Positions 43,646-52,800 of a DNA stretch of 64,000 nt are shown here, in pieces. The translations under genes and the position numbers were made by a program. Numbering within the stretch: position 1 is the first letter of the stretch; each line of letters starts with the position of its first letter. The notes beneath the pieces are model-generated. The model was not told the DNA's origin. It saw nothing but the letters and a program-made list of their open reading frames with translations, and did not search any database. This DNA is from JAJPKK01 sp963781195 (lineage in GTDB: Bacteria; Pseudomonadota; Alphaproteobacteria; Rhizobiales; Xanthobacteraceae), in contig CAWAEZ010000009.1 in assembly GCA_963781195.1 (NCBI GenBank), positions 186,001-250,000 on the forward strand. Direction: 5' to 3'.

Positions 43646-44089
43646 TCACGTCGCCTCCCCCTCGGGGCCCTTCTCCTTCGCCATCGCGGACAACGCCTCG
43701 GTGACGGCGGTGGTGAGACCGACCAGCCGGAACGGCTTCACGAGCCAGCCGAGCGGCCGCGCCGCATCGGCGCGCGATCGCGTCTGCTCGTCGGCGTGCG
43801 CGCTGACGAACAGCGAGCGGATGCCGAATTCGCGCATCAGCGCGACCGCGGTGTCGACGCCGTCATCGCCGTTGGCGAGATGGATATCCATCAGCGCGAT
43901 GTCGGGCACCTGATTGGACGCGAACGTCATCGCCTGCTGGGTGTCGGTGGCGATGCCAATCACGAGGAAACCGGCATTTCTCAAAGCCTCCTCGATCATG
44001 ATGCCGAGAAAAAAGTCGTCCTCGACGACCAGGACGCGCGGCTGCTCGGCCGCGGGCGCACGGTCTCTTGCAGGATCAAACGCCAGCAT
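43646..44089 (-). CDS. Single-domain response regulator
   Basis: The 147-residue protein is a lone receiver domain. Acidic pocket VVEDD at 21-25, phospho-acceptor D68 in IALMDIHLANG, the switch serine in FVSAHAD near 96 and K118 in WLVKPF are all present. There is no output domain, so it acts by protein contact or phosphotransfer. No histidine kinase is adjacent. Similar stand-alone receivers are common in rhizobia. It precedes an epimerase-like gene on the same strand but is 50 bases downstream of it, so co-transcription is possible. Confidence 0.9.
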   Translation of the reverse strand: MLAFDPARDRAPAAEQPRVLVVEDDFFLGIMIEEALRNAGFLVIGIATDTQQAMTFASNQVPDIALMDIHLANGDDGVDTAVALMREFGIRSLFVSAHADEQTRSRADAARPLGWLVKPFRLVGLTTAVTEALSAMAKEKGPEGEAT

Positions 44090-44138
44090 TCGTACTCCTT
44101 ACAACCTCGCCCATAGACACAACTCGCCCGTAGACGCG

Positions 44139-45053
44139 TCAGGCACGCATCAGTTCCGCCAGCGCGGCGGGGGTTGCAACCGAAGGCCGCCAGCCGACCT
44201 CGCTCAGCGCCGCGCAGTCGACGACGAGCGAGCCCATCAACCGGTCGTACAATTGCGCTTTTCCGGCGAGCCGCAACGCGCCGCGCAGCACCGGCGCCGG
44301 AACCGGAACGAGGCGCGGCTTGCGCCCGAGCCCCTTGCGCATCGCCGCGATCATCTGCGGTACGGTCAGCGGCGCCGGATCGGCGACGTTCAAGACGCGC
44401 CGCAGCGGCACGGGCGCGGCGAGCACCGTCGCAATGGCGTCGGCGAGATTATGCAGCGACAGCAGCGACCGCCGCGCCGCGACGCCGCCGATCGGCAAGG
44501 GATAAGGCAATCGCGCGAGCCGCATCAACTGAGCCATGTTTCCTTTGACGCCGGGACCGTAGACGAGAACCAGCCGCAGCGCGACCCAGTCGAGGTCGAG
44601 TTCCGCCAGCGCCCGCTCCGCCGCCAGCTTGGAGCGCCCATAGGCGTCGGTCGGAGCGCATTCCATCGTCTCGGTCAGGACCTTCTCCGAGGCCGGCCCG
44701 CATTGGGCGCGGATCGAGGACAGGAAGACGAACCGGCCAACGCCGGCGCGCCGCGACGCGTTTGCGAGGTGGGCGGTGGCATCGGTGTTGAACGTGCGAT
44801 AGTCGTCGTCCGGAATGCCGGTCATGCCGCCGGAAAGCCCGGCCGAATGGACCACCGCATCGACGCCTTGCAGCGCCGCGCCCATGTTCTGGGGCCGCGA
44901 CAGATCGCCGATCACCGCGCTCGACCCCTGCACCGTCATGTCGGTCGGACGGCGCAGCAGCACCCGGACCCGGTATCCGCGCCGCGGCAATTCCTGCAGC
45001 AGGAATTGCCCGATGAACCCGGTCGCGCCGGTGAGTGCGATCAGCAAACTCAT
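44139..45053 (-). CDS. NAD-dependent epimerase/dehydratase (extended SDR)
   Basis: The 304-residue protein starts with the Rossmann motif ALTGATGFIGQFLL and has the catalytic tyrosine in YGRSKLAAERAL (YxxxK) near 140. HSAGLSGG and FVFLSSIRAQCG mark the extended SDR fold. It acts on a nucleotide sugar, sterol-like or quinone-linked substrate; the family is too broad to choose. Start 45053 follows GGAAGGATGTG. The 333-base region upstream is described separately. Confidence 0.87.
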   Translation of the reverse strand: MSLLIALTGATGFIGQFLLQELPRRGYRVRVLLRRPTDMTVQGSSAVIGDLSRPQNMGAALQGVDAVVHSAGLSGGMTGIPDDDYRTFNTDATAHLANASRRAGVGRFVFLSSIRAQCGPASEKVLTETMECAPTDAYGRSKLAAERALAELDLDWVALRLVLVYGPGVKGNMAQLMRLARLPYPLPIGGVAARRSLLSLHNLADAIATVLAAPVPLRRVLNVADPAPLTVPQMIAAMRKGLGRKPRLVPVPAPVLRGALRLAGKAQLYDRLMGSLVVDCAALSEVGWRPSVATPAALAELMRA

Positions 45054-45386
45054 CACATCCTTCCCACCGGTTTCCGCCCCCGAATGCCGGCGGCGCCGCA
45101 AAATGATCCGAACCTATTCGACAGGCGCGATCAACCCAATCGATCGGTCCGAAATGAGGCCGCCCCCCGGGGGCTGTGTCGTCCGGGACCCAGCCATGCC
45201 ACTGCCGGGCATCGGTTCATCCCCGCAGCAGGAATGTCTTAGCCCCCGATTAAGGCAAAGAGGCGCGGGCGATTGCAATGTCGTCCCAGTCACATATCTG
45301 TGGTGCAGGGTGCGCGCGCGGCCGGTGGCCGCCGTGAAACCAGGAAGCAGCGGGCCGGATCGCGACCCGCATTTTGGAGCTGTGTC
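45054..45386. other. Spacer upstream of two divergent genes
   Basis: A 333-base spacer between the epimerase (minus) and the following exported protein (plus). It contains no clear repeat, small gene or strong hairpin; it must hold the two promoters. Confidence 0.4.
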
Positions 45387-46034
45387 ATGCGGCGGGCCGT
45401 GATGGGTCTTGGGCGGATCACCGGTGTTGTGCTGGCGACGGGTGTGCTGGCGAGTGGCGTGCTGATCGCACTTGCCCCGGGCGGGGCCTTTGCCCAGGGG
45501 TCGACGTTGCCTCAGGCGCCAGTCGGGCATCGCCAGCCGACCGTGACCGACGTCCCTCCCCTGCCGACGCCTTCGGCCACGACGCCGGCGTCGCAATCCA
45601 CGACGCCCGCGTCGCAATCCACGACCCCGCCGTCCACCGCGACTCAAACACCTGCGAAGCCTTCGCGGGTCATCCACGACGCCCATGGGCGCACGCAGTA
45701 TGGCTCGTTCGGCGGGCCACCCGTGCTGCAGGTCGGGTCGAGCTGCGAGGCGGCGGGCCGCGGCGCCGTGGTTCTCGGCCGCAACAAGGAAGCCTGCATG
45801 GCCGACGAAACGACGGCCCAGGACACGCTGAAGCAGAACTGGCAGAAATACGCGTCGAACGACAAGACCTCCTGCATCGGCATGACGAAGACCGGGGGAC
45901 CGGCGAGCTATGTCGAGCTGTTGTCGTGTCTCGAGATCATGCGCGACGCGCGCAACATCCAGAACGCCGATCCGCTCGAGAGCGACAACAGTCTGGGCGG
46001 CACCGCATCACCGCGACGAAACCGGCGCCGCTGA
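45387..46034 (+). CDS. Exported protein of unknown function with TTPASQS repeats
   Basis: The 215-residue protein has a signal peptide with core ITGVVLATGVLASGVLIAL. A Thr/Pro/Ser-rich linker with two TTPASQS repeats and a third partial copy (21-bp units from 45579) follows, and then a conserved C-terminal domain with ACMADETTAQDTLKQNWQKY and GGPASYVELLSCLEIMRDA. That domain occurs as a conserved hypothetical in Bradyrhizobium relatives. Three or more cysteines suggest a disulphide-bonded periplasmic domain. GGAG lies about nine bases before the ATG. The function is unknown. Confidence 0.75.
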   Translation: MRRAVMGLGRITGVVLATGVLASGVLIALAPGGAFAQGSTLPQAPVGHRQPTVTDVPPLPTPSATTPASQSTTPASQSTTPPSTATQTPAKPSRVIHDAHGRTQYGSFGGPPVLQVGSSCEAAGRGAVVLGRNKEACMADETTAQDTLKQNWQKYASNDKTSCIGMTKTGGPASYVELLSCLEIMRDARNIQNADPLESDNSLGGTASPRRNRRR

Positions 46035-46349
46035 TCAAATAGGTCGTCATTCACGGCGGCGCGCCCGCTCGCCGCCAGGACCGTTCTCCGCCAGGACCGT
46101 TCTCCGCCAGGACCGCTCTCGGCGCTGAGCTCGCCGCGGCCCTCGAGCTGCCCGTCTCCCCACCTGAACTTTTCATGTCGCGGGCCCGCCGGCCGGTTCA
46201 CGCCCGCGTTGCGGTGATGTAGCGTTGCCGGACGTGCAGTGCCGTCAATGCGGCCGTCCGCACGATGGCCCGCTCGGCATCGGCACCGGAAGAAGCGGCG
46301 CAACCCACCCCGCGTGGGATGCGCCAATAAAAATCACCGGGAGGACATC
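46035..46349. other. Spacer with 16-bp tandem repeat
   Basis: A 315-base spacer. Three 16-bp copies of CCAGGACCGTTCTCCG (the last diverged) occupy about 46074-46121. No gene was recognised. Confidence 0.65.
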
Positions 46350-47246
46350 ATGCGATCTCAGACGTGGATCGGTGCGACCGCTTTGGCGGCGGCGCTCTTC
46401 GTGACGGTCGGCGGCGCCGCCGCATTCGACGACGCGAAGTATCCCAACCTCAAGGGTCAATGGCGGCGGTTCGGCAATGTCGGCCTGCTCGCCGGCGGCG
46501 CCGGCGGCTTGCGCTACGACGAGAGCCGGCCGCCGGCGGCGACGCCCTCGCTCGGGCAGAAGCCGCCGCTGACACCCGAATACCAGGCCATCTACCAGGC
46601 CAATCTCGACGACATGGTGAAGGGCGGCCAGGGCATCGACCCGACCTATTCCTGCGTTTCGCCGGGAATGCCCCGGGTCATGATCGGTTACTCGCCGATG
46701 GAATACGTCGTCACCCCGGAGGTCACTTACATCCTGATGGACCGCGACCACGATCACTTCCGCCACATCTATACGGATGGCCGCAGCTTCCCGGCCAACA
46801 TGACGGCCGAGCCGCGGTTTCTCGGATACTCGATCGGCGAGTGGCGCGACGAGGACGGTGACGGGCGCTACGACACGCTCGCGGTCGAGACCCGCGGCCT
46901 GAAGGGACCCCGCGTCTACGACGCCACCGGCATTCCCCTGCACGCCGACAACGCGACGGTGATTCAGGAACGCATCTACCTCGACAAGGCCGACGCGAAC
47001 CTGCTGCACGACGACATCACCACCATAGACCACGCCCTCACCGAACCATGGCTCGTCAAGAAGACCTACCGGCGCGTCGTGAGCGACAAGCCGCTATGGT
47101 ACAGCCACAGCGTCTGCGGCGAAGGCAACATGCATGTCGGCATCGGCAACGAAGTCTACATGCTGAGCAGCGACGGCCTGCTGATGCCCACCCTCAAAGA
47201 CCAGCCGCCGCCGGACCTGCGCTATTTCAAGCGCTACAGCCGGTAG
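46350..47246 (+). CDS. Exported protein of unknown function
   Basis: The 298-residue protein has a signal peptide (WIGATALAAALFVTVGGAAA) and a strong ribosome site (GGGAGGACATC before ATG). It has an acidic, aromatic-rich body (YVVTPEVTYILMDRDHDHFR, YSIGEWRDEDGDGRYDTLAV, HADNATVIQERIYLD). This pattern (IGEWRD...DTLAVET...) is shared by exported conserved proteins found beside amidohydrolases in environmental proteobacteria; I know of no assigned role. It is 35 bases from a convergent exported amidohydrolase. Confidence 0.72.
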   Translation: MRSQTWIGATALAAALFVTVGGAAAFDDAKYPNLKGQWRRFGNVGLLAGGAGGLRYDESRPPAATPSLGQKPPLTPEYQAIYQANLDDMVKGGQGIDPTYSCVSPGMPRVMIGYSPMEYVVTPEVTYILMDRDHDHFRHIYTDGRSFPANMTAEPRFLGYSIGEWRDEDGDGRYDTLAVETRGLKGPRVYDATGIPLHADNATVIQERIYLDKADANLLHDDITTIDHALTEPWLVKKTYRRVVSDKPLWYSHSVCGEGNMHVGIGNEVYMLSSDGLLMPTLKDQPPPDLRYFKRYSR

Positions 47247-47280
47247 GGCGAGCCGTCAGCAACTGCCGTTGCCCGCAGCC

Positions 47281-48729
47281 CTACCGCGTCGATGCGGCGT
47301 GCTGGAATTCGCCCTGCCACTTCGCCGCCAGGGCGGCGCGCGGCACCTGCGCGCCGCGCAGATAGACCTGGTCGATGCGCCGGGTGTTGGCGATGCGTTC
47401 CAGCGGGTTGGCATCGAGCACGATGAAGTCCGCGCTTCGGCCCGGCGCCACGAGGCCGGTGTCGAAATGGCCGATCGCGGCGCCGTCGCGGGTCGCGGCC
47501 ACGATCGCCTCCATCGGCGTCATGCCGATCGCGACCATGCTCTCGAGATCGAGATGGTTGAAGTAGCCGATCAGGAAGCGGCTCTGCCCGGTGTCGGTGC
47601 CGCCGACCACGCGCATTCCGGCGGCGCGCAGCCGCATCGCGTTGCGGCCGTCGTTCTCGAAGTTCTGCCGCACCCGGGCGAGCGTCTCCGGCGTCATCTT
47701 CTTGAGCGGATCGCCCCAGTACCGCTCGATCTGCTCCGGCGCAAAGGTCGCCCGCAGCAGCGGATCGTCGAGCCAGGCCGGGCGGGTCCCGCCCGCCGTG
47801 TTCATCCAGGCGGTGATGAGGCTCAGCGTGATCCACATGTTCGGCCGGTCGCCGCGCGCGATGCGATCCTTGACGATGCCGACGATCTCGTCGTCGACAA
47901 CATCGCCGTCGCGCACCGGAACATGCAGCCACCCCTCGACGCCTGCGCGCAGCAGCGCCTTGGCATCGACGAGGGTGACGTTGTGGACGCCGACCGGAAC
48001 ATCGAACTTATGCGCCTCGTCGGCGATCGCGGCATAGAGGTCGGGCGTCAGCGTCTTCTTGGTGCCGCGGCGGCTGTCGACCCAGATCTTGATGAAGTCC
48101 GGCTTCATCCTGACATAGTCGTCGACGGCGGCGCGCGCTTCCGCAACGGTCGTCACCGGATAGGACACGTCGACCCGCGAGGGATCGCCTTGGGCGCCCG
48201 AGCCCGGCCATGCCATGCCGGCGCCGGAGGTATGAAACAGTGCCGCGCCGGGAACGACCTCGTCGCGCAGGCGAAGCGGCACGTCGCCCCAGCCGGTGCG
48301 GCCGCCCTGCATGTCGGCGCGGTCGACGAGGTCGCCGACTCCGACCGCGGCGCCGACGCCGTGGAAGGCGAGCCGCTGGAGGTGATCGATCAGGTTGTCG
48401 CGGGTGAAGGTCGCCTTCGACATCGTCCCGGCGGCGATGTTCTGGAAGCCGAAATGCCCGTGCAGATCGACCATCGTCGGCATCACGGTCTTGCCGGTGA
48501 GGTCGACGCGCGCCGCACCCGGCGGCACCGCGACCGCGCCGCGCCGGCCGATCTCGCCGAACCGGTTGTTCTCGACCACAAAGCTGGAGTCTTCGATGGG
48601 CGGACTGCCGTCCCCGGTGATGAGACGGGCACCTTCGTACACGGTGGCGACCTGGGCCGCCGCAAGCGCGGTCATCGCCACGAGCGCGCCCGCAGCGATC
48701 AGCAGCGTCGCGTGCATTCGACTTGTCAT
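47281..48729 (-). CDS. Exported amidohydrolase family protein (third of three)
   Basis: The 482-residue protein has a signal peptide (ATLLIAAGALVAMTALAAA) and the amidohydrolase fold with DLHGHFGFQN (HxH) near 93. IKIWVDSRRG near 218, VGHN-like VGVHNVTLVDAK near 250 and VVGGTDTGQSRFLIGY near 380 follow; the C-terminal composite sheet is DFIVLDANPLERIANTR. It is related to, but longer than, the pair at 34.1-37 kb. It follows the Vgb-like gene on the same strand after 103 bases and may be co-transcribed with it. Confidence 0.87.
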   Translation of the reverse strand: MTSRMHATLLIAAGALVAMTALAAAQVATVYEGARLITGDGSPPIEDSSFVVENNRFGEIGRRGAVAVPPGAARVDLTGKTVMPTMVDLHGHFGFQNIAAGTMSKATFTRDNLIDHLQRLAFHGVGAAVGVGDLVDRADMQGGRTGWGDVPLRLRDEVVPGAALFHTSGAGMAWPGSGAQGDPSRVDVSYPVTTVAEARAAVDDYVRMKPDFIKIWVDSRRGTKKTLTPDLYAAIADEAHKFDVPVGVHNVTLVDAKALLRAGVEGWLHVPVRDGDVVDDEIVGIVKDRIARGDRPNMWITLSLITAWMNTAGGTRPAWLDDPLLRATFAPEQIERYWGDPLKKMTPETLARVRQNFENDGRNAMRLRAAGMRVVGGTDTGQSRFLIGYFNHLDLESMVAIGMTPMEAIVAATRDGAAIGHFDTGLVAPGRSADFIVLDANPLERIANTRRIDQVYLRGAQVPRAALAAKWQGEFQHAASTR

Positions 48730-48832
48730 GGTGGTGTCCTCGTCAAAGGGGTCAGCCGTCGGCTTGGGGAACGGGAGGCGGCGCCGAGGGCCGAGCCTGA
48801 TGCCCGCCACCCCGGCGCTGAGATCCGTTTCG

Positions 48833-49819
48833 CTACTGGTCCCGGATCACCACCAGCCGGTCGTTGCCGGACTCGCCGCCCCACACTTCGCCGGGCCGGC
48901 CCAGCATCTGGCGCACGCTGGCGCCCCGCTTGTCGCTCGGGAAGGTCTCGAAGGTCTCCTTCACGGGATCGAAGCGCTGGATCGCATTGGCGAGCCAGTC
49001 GGTCGCCCACACCTGGTCCTTGTCGTCGACATAGACCGCATAGGTGCCCGACCGGCTCTTGGGCATGGAATAGACCTTCCACGACTTCGCCTCGGGATCG
49101 TAGCGGCCGACGCCGCCGGCGTTCCAGAAGCTGACCCACAGCTTGCCGTGGGAATCCGACCAGATGCGGCGCGGACCCGATCCCTTGCGCGGCGGATCGA
49201 CCACGGTCACCGCGCCGGTCGCGGTGTCGATCTTGCCGATGTAGTCGCCGGCGAGCGAGGCGAACCAGACGTCGCCGCCGGGCGTGGTGGTGATGCCATA
49301 GGTACCGGGCCGCGGCGACCGCCATGCGTCGACCTTGCCGGTCGCCGGATCGACCCGGCCGTGGACGCCGCTCTGTCCGGTGAACCAGAGGATGCCCTTC
49401 TTGTCGAACGTCGCGGTGTTCAGGTTGGCGTCTGGAAATTCCTTGGGCAGCGGAAACAGCTTGACCTGCTTGGTCGCCGGATCGACCCGCGCGATCGCGT
49501 TCTGGCCACCCTCGGTGATCCAGGGGGCACCGTCGGGGCCGATGATGACGCCGTGCGGCGCCGCGCCGGGGCCCAGCGGAATTTCCTCGTTCTTGCCGGT
49601 CTTGGGATCAAAGCGGCCGAGGAAGCCGCGCTCCTGACCGCTGTACCACACCGTGCCGTCCGGCGCGGGCGCGACGTCATGGGGATAGGCGCGCGGCGGC
49701 AGCTGATAGAACGTCGCCTGGGGAGTGGCGAGCGCGGGCGCGGCGGCGCCGCACACCGCGGCAGCGACCGCGTAGGCCGCCGATCGCACCACAACGGATC
49801 GCACCACAATGGATCGCAT
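48833..49819 (-). CDS. Exported Vgb-like (virginiamycin B lyase) beta-propeller
   Basis: The 328-residue protein is a periplasmic beta-propeller of the Vgb/streptogramin-lyase-like family. Repeated blades of the form GxxWxxxxxxxxIGRxDPxTG are visible (WITEGGQNAIARVDPATK, WFTGQSGVHGRVDPATG, WFASLAGDYIGKIDTATG, WVSFWNAGGVGRYDPEAK). The catalytic His and Glu of true Vgb cannot be assigned, and most relatives are not resistance enzymes, so no resistance role is inferred. The first 15 residues (MRSIVVRSVVVRS) come from a 15-bp tandem repeat. GGGAGG lies upstream of ATG 49819 (GTG 49822 is possible). Confidence 0.8.
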   Translation of the reverse strand: MRSIVVRSVVVRSAAYAVAAAVCGAAAPALATPQATFYQLPPRAYPHDVAPAPDGTVWYSGQERGFLGRFDPKTGKNEEIPLGPGAAPHGVIIGPDGAPWITEGGQNAIARVDPATKQVKLFPLPKEFPDANLNTATFDKKGILWFTGQSGVHGRVDPATGKVDAWRSPRPGTYGITTTPGGDVWFASLAGDYIGKIDTATGAVTVVDPPRKGSGPRRIWSDSHGKLWVSFWNAGGVGRYDPEAKSWKVYSMPKSRSGTYAVYVDDKDQVWATDWLANAIQRFDPVKETFETFPSDKRGASVRQMLGRPGEVWGGESGNDRLVVIRDQ

Positions 49820-49826
49820 CACGACG
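49782..49826. repeat. 15-bp tandem repeat at Vgb-like gene start
   Basis: Three 15-bp units (GATCGCACCACAACG, GATCGCACCACAATG, GATCGCATCACGACG) cover the start codon and first residues of the Vgb-like gene, encoding VVRS repeats before the signal-peptide core. Confidence 0.9.
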
Positions 49827-49879
49827 GACCTCCCGAAAACGTTGGTGTTTTGCGGAGCTTATCACACTGGCGCCGCGGC

Positions 49880-50860
49880 TCAACGAAGGGCATCGGCGGT
49901 GAGCCAGAACACCTCGCCGCTGCTATCCTCGGTATCGAGCCAGAGAAACGGAAGCTCCGGGTAGCGCGCCTCCAGCGCCGGGCGGTCGCGGCCCACCTCG
50001 CACAGCAATCCACCACCTTCGGTGAGGTGACGGCCGGCGTCCTCGATGATGCGCACGACGATGTCGATGCCGTCGCGTCCGCCGTCGAACGCGAGCGCCG
50101 GCTCGTGGCGGCATTCCGGCGGCAGCGCCGCCATGCCCGCCGCATCCACATAGGGCGGATTGGTGATGATGAGGTCGTAGCGCTCCGCCGCCACCGGCGC
50201 GAAGAGGTCGCCGCGCATGAGCGTGATGCGCTCGGTGAGCCCATGCTCGGCGACGTTTCGCGCGGCGACCGCGAGCGCATCCGCCGAAATGTCGACCGCA
50301 TCGACTGCGGCATTGACGAACTGCATGGCGGCCAGCACGGCCAGCGCGCCGGATCCGGTGCACAGGTCGAGCACGCGATCGACCTCGTCCGGATCGGCGA
50401 AGCCCAATCCCTCCTCGCCCCCGGCGAAGGTCTCGCCGGCAATGAGTTCGCCGAGATAGGAGCGCGGCACGATCACCCGCTCGTCCACGTAGAACGGCAC
50501 GCCCGCGGCATAGATGCGCCCCAGGAGGTAGGCGGCCGGCTTGCGGGTCGCGATGCGGGCCGCGATGAGCGACAGGATGCGTTCGCGCTCGGCGGCCGTC
50601 ACTCGGGCCGGCGCGAACCATTCGAGACGGTCGGGCGGCAGATGAAGCGCCTCGCCGACCACGAAGGCGGCTTCGGCGACCGGATCGGCGGTGCCGTGGG
50701 CGAACACCAGCTTCGCCGCATTGAAGCGGGTGACTGCGTAGCGGACCAGATCGAGGATGGTGATGAGCTCAGCCGGATCGCCGGCCGGCGGCGCCGGCGC
50801 ACGTTTAGGCGCCGGAGCGATGCGGCGGGCACGGGTCTGCCGGACGACTTTCTTCACCAT
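49880..50860 (-). CDS. prmB: Protein-glutamine N5-methyltransferase, PrmB type
   Basis: The 326-residue SAM-dependent methyltransferase modifies a glutamine side chain. It has motif I VLDLCTGSGALAVLAA (near 162), VDAVDISADALAVAARN, and the active-site NPPYVDAAGM (near 232) shared by PrmB and PrmC. VPRSYLGELI and AFDGGRDGIDIV fit PrmB, which methylates ribosomal protein L3. Start 50860 (MVKKVVRQTRARR) was chosen over an upstream one at 51094 because the extra residues are not family-like; about 20 Pro/Ala-rich residues precede the domain. It lies in a spacer-separated unit of its own. Confidence 0.88.
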   Translation of the reverse strand: MVKKVVRQTRARRIAPAPKRAPAPPAGDPAELITILDLVRYAVTRFNAAKLVFAHGTADPVAEAAFVVGEALHLPPDRLEWFAPARVTAAERERILSLIAARIATRKPAAYLLGRIYAAGVPFYVDERVIVPRSYLGELIAGETFAGGEEGLGFADPDEVDRVLDLCTGSGALAVLAAMQFVNAAVDAVDISADALAVAARNVAEHGLTERITLMRGDLFAPVAAERYDLIITNPPYVDAAGMAALPPECRHEPALAFDGGRDGIDIVVRIIEDAGRHLTEGGGLLCEVGRDRPALEARYPELPFLWLDTEDSSGEVFWLTADALR

Positions 50861-51257
50861 CTGCGGACCTTCGGCGCCGATCGGCTGCGGGACTTGTTCC
50901 GCCCTGGTGCTCTCATAAGCATGGCCGCGTACCGACCGCCAGCCGCCATGCTGCGGCATCATTTGCCAGGCGCTTCCCGCGACCGTCGGTTCCGTTTGGC
51001 GTGCGCTTCCAGTCAAGGGGTCCCAGAGCCGGAAGGGAAACCGCACGATCTCTCGCTTTTGCGCAAAAACTCCCTCATTTGCGCAAACGCTCACCGCCTA
51101 GGTCGCCGTCCATCGAGTAAGTTTCCGGTCTCCCGGATCCCGTGCGGGCAGCTTCAGCCGGCTTCGGCTGGTATTGAGTTCACTTTGTGGAACTTTCAGC
51201 GGCCTCACGCCATTTGGTTGCGTGAAGGCAGGTATTTTCGATCTTGGAGGATTGCAG
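50861..51257. other. Divergent regulatory spacer before the molybdenum hydroxylase
   Basis: A 397-base spacer between prmB (minus) and the hydroxylase operon (plus). It contains two palindromes, listed separately. A reading frame from 51094 crosses it into prmB but has no family-like sequence. No gene is called. Confidence 0.5.
51057..51087. promoter_or_regulatory. Paired TTTGCGCAAA palindromes
   Basis: TTTTGCGCAAAA (51057-51068) and TTTGCGCAAA (51078-51087) are perfect palindromes whose centres are 20 bases apart, two helical turns. They lie about 170-200 bases upstream of the hydroxylase operon and could bind a dimeric regulator on one DNA face. Confidence 0.6.
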
Positions 51258-51779
51258 ATGGTGCGAACCAGCCCGGCGGCGCAATCGGCGGTGCATAGGA
51301 CCCCGACGCCGGAAAAGATCGACGTCACGATAAATGTGAATGGAATCAAGCGGACGCTCCAGGTGGCGCCGTGGACGACCTTGCTGGATGCCCTGCGTGA
51401 CCATCTCGACCTGACCGGCACGAAGAAGGGCTGCGACCACGGCCAGTGCGGCGCTTGCACGGTCCTGGTCGAGGGCCGCCGCATCAATTCCTGCCTCACT
51501 CTCGCCGTCATGAAGGACGGCGCGAGCGTCACCACCATCGAGGGGCTGGCGACCGACGGCGCGCTGCACCCGCTCCAGCAGGCATTCATCGATCACGACG
51601 CGTTCCAGTGCGGCTACTGCACGCCCGGGCAGATCTGCTCGGCCGCCGGCCTGATCGCCGAAGGCAAGGCCCGCACCGCCGACGAAATCCGCGAGCTGAT
51701 GAGCGGCAATATCTGCCGCTGCGGCGCCTACCCCAACATCGTTGCCGCCATCCAGCAGGCGATGGGGGGCCGCGCATGA
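51258..51779 (+). CDS. (2Fe-2S)-binding small subunit of a molybdenum hydroxylase
   Basis: The 173-residue iron-sulfur subunit of a xanthine-oxidase family enzyme carries two [2Fe-2S] clusters. The plant-type cluster uses GCDHGQCGACTVLVEG with the following C in RINSC; the second uses FQCGYCTPGQ and ICRCGAYP. About 20 non-conserved residues precede the domain, with no twin-arginine signal, so a cytoplasmic place is likely. GGAGG lies seven bases before ATG 51258. The gene overlaps the next one by four bases (ATGA). It corresponds to PaoA/YagT in aldehyde oxidoreductase. Confidence 0.93.
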   Translation: MVRTSPAAQSAVHRTPTPEKIDVTINVNGIKRTLQVAPWTTLLDALRDHLDLTGTKKGCDHGQCGACTVLVEGRRINSCLTLAVMKDGASVTTIEGLATDGALHPLQQAFIDHDAFQCGYCTPGQICSAAGLIAEGKARTADEIRELMSGNICRCGAYPNIVAAIQQAMGGRA

Positions 51780-52792
51780 TCAATTTCCAATATTCGCGCG
51801 CATCCGACGTCGCCGATGCGGTCCGCCTGATGGCCGCCGATCCGACCGCGAAATTCATCGCCGGCGGCACCAATCTGATCGACCTGATGAAGGAGGACGT
51901 CGAACGTCCGTCCCGGGTGATCGACATCACCCGGCTGCCGCTCAAATCCGTCGAGGAGACCGCCGACGGCGGCGTGCGCATCGGCGCGCTGGTGCCGAAT
52001 TCCGATCTCGCCTATCACCCGCTCATCGAGCGGCGCTATCCGGTGCTGGCGAGCGCGATCCTCGCCGGCGCCTCGCAGCAGCTGCGCAACATGGCGTCGA
52101 CCGGCGGCAACCTGCTGCAGCGGACGCGCTGCTATTATTTCTACGACACGGCGACGCCCTGCAACAAGCGCGAGCCCGGCAGCGGATGCTCCGCCATCAA
52201 CGGCCTCAACCGTATGCATGCCATCCTCGGGACGAGCGAGGCCTGCATCGCGACCCATCCGTCCGACATGTGCGTGGCGCTCGCCGCCCTCGCCGCCAAG
52301 GTGCACGTGACCGGCTCCACCGGCGAGCGGGTATTGGCTTTGGCGGATTTTCATCGCCTTCCCGGCGACACCCCGCACCGCGACACCAACCTCAAGGCCG
52401 ACGAGATCGTCACCGCGGTCGAGCTCCCGGCCCAGGGCTTTGCCGCCAACCATTCCTACCTGAAAATCCGCGACCGGCTGTCCTACGCGTTCGCGCTCGT
52501 CTCGGTCGCAGCGGCGCTGGAGATCGAGGCGGGCCGCATCAAGCAGGCCCGGCTGGCGCTGGGCGGCGTCGCCCACAAGCCATGGCGCAGTCCGGCAGCG
52601 GAAGAGGCGTTGCACGGGCAGGCCGCCGGCGAGGCAACGTTCCGGCGTGCTGCGGACCTGCTGCTGCACGACGCCCGAGGCTACGCGCACAATACCTTCA
52701 AGATCGACCTTGCCCGCCGCGCCATCGTGCGCGCCCTGACCCAGGCCGCGCACGGCACGCCGCAGTCGCAATCCAACAAGAAAGTCGTGTGA
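51776..52792 (+). CDS. FAD-binding medium subunit of the molybdenum hydroxylase
   Basis: The 338-residue subunit passes electrons between FAD and the iron-sulfur clusters. FAD-binding motifs are AGGTNLIDLMKEDV near 38 and MASTGGNLLQRTRCYYFYD near 106. The cysteines in RTRCYYFYD, PCNKREPGSGC and SEACIATHPSDMC match the additional [4Fe-4S] insertion of PaoB (YagS)-type subunits. Its start overlaps the small-subunit stop, and the large subunit begins eight bases after its own stop. Confidence 0.92.
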   Translation: MINFQYSRASDVADAVRLMAADPTAKFIAGGTNLIDLMKEDVERPSRVIDITRLPLKSVEETADGGVRIGALVPNSDLAYHPLIERRYPVLASAILAGASQQLRNMASTGGNLLQRTRCYYFYDTATPCNKREPGSGCSAINGLNRMHAILGTSEACIATHPSDMCVALAALAAKVHVTGSTGERVLALADFHRLPGDTPHRDTNLKADEIVTAVELPAQGFAANHSYLKIRDRLSYAFALVSVAAALEIEAGRIKQARLALGGVAHKPWRSPAAEEALHGQAAGEATFRRAADLLLHDARGYAHNTFKIDLARRAIVRALTQAAHGTPQSQSNKKVV

Positions 52793-52800
52793 GGCCCGCC

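Noticed and set aside
48833..49819. Streptogramin resistance gene
   Set aside because: The propeller is Vgb-like, but the catalytic residues could not be identified and most relatives are not resistance enzymes.
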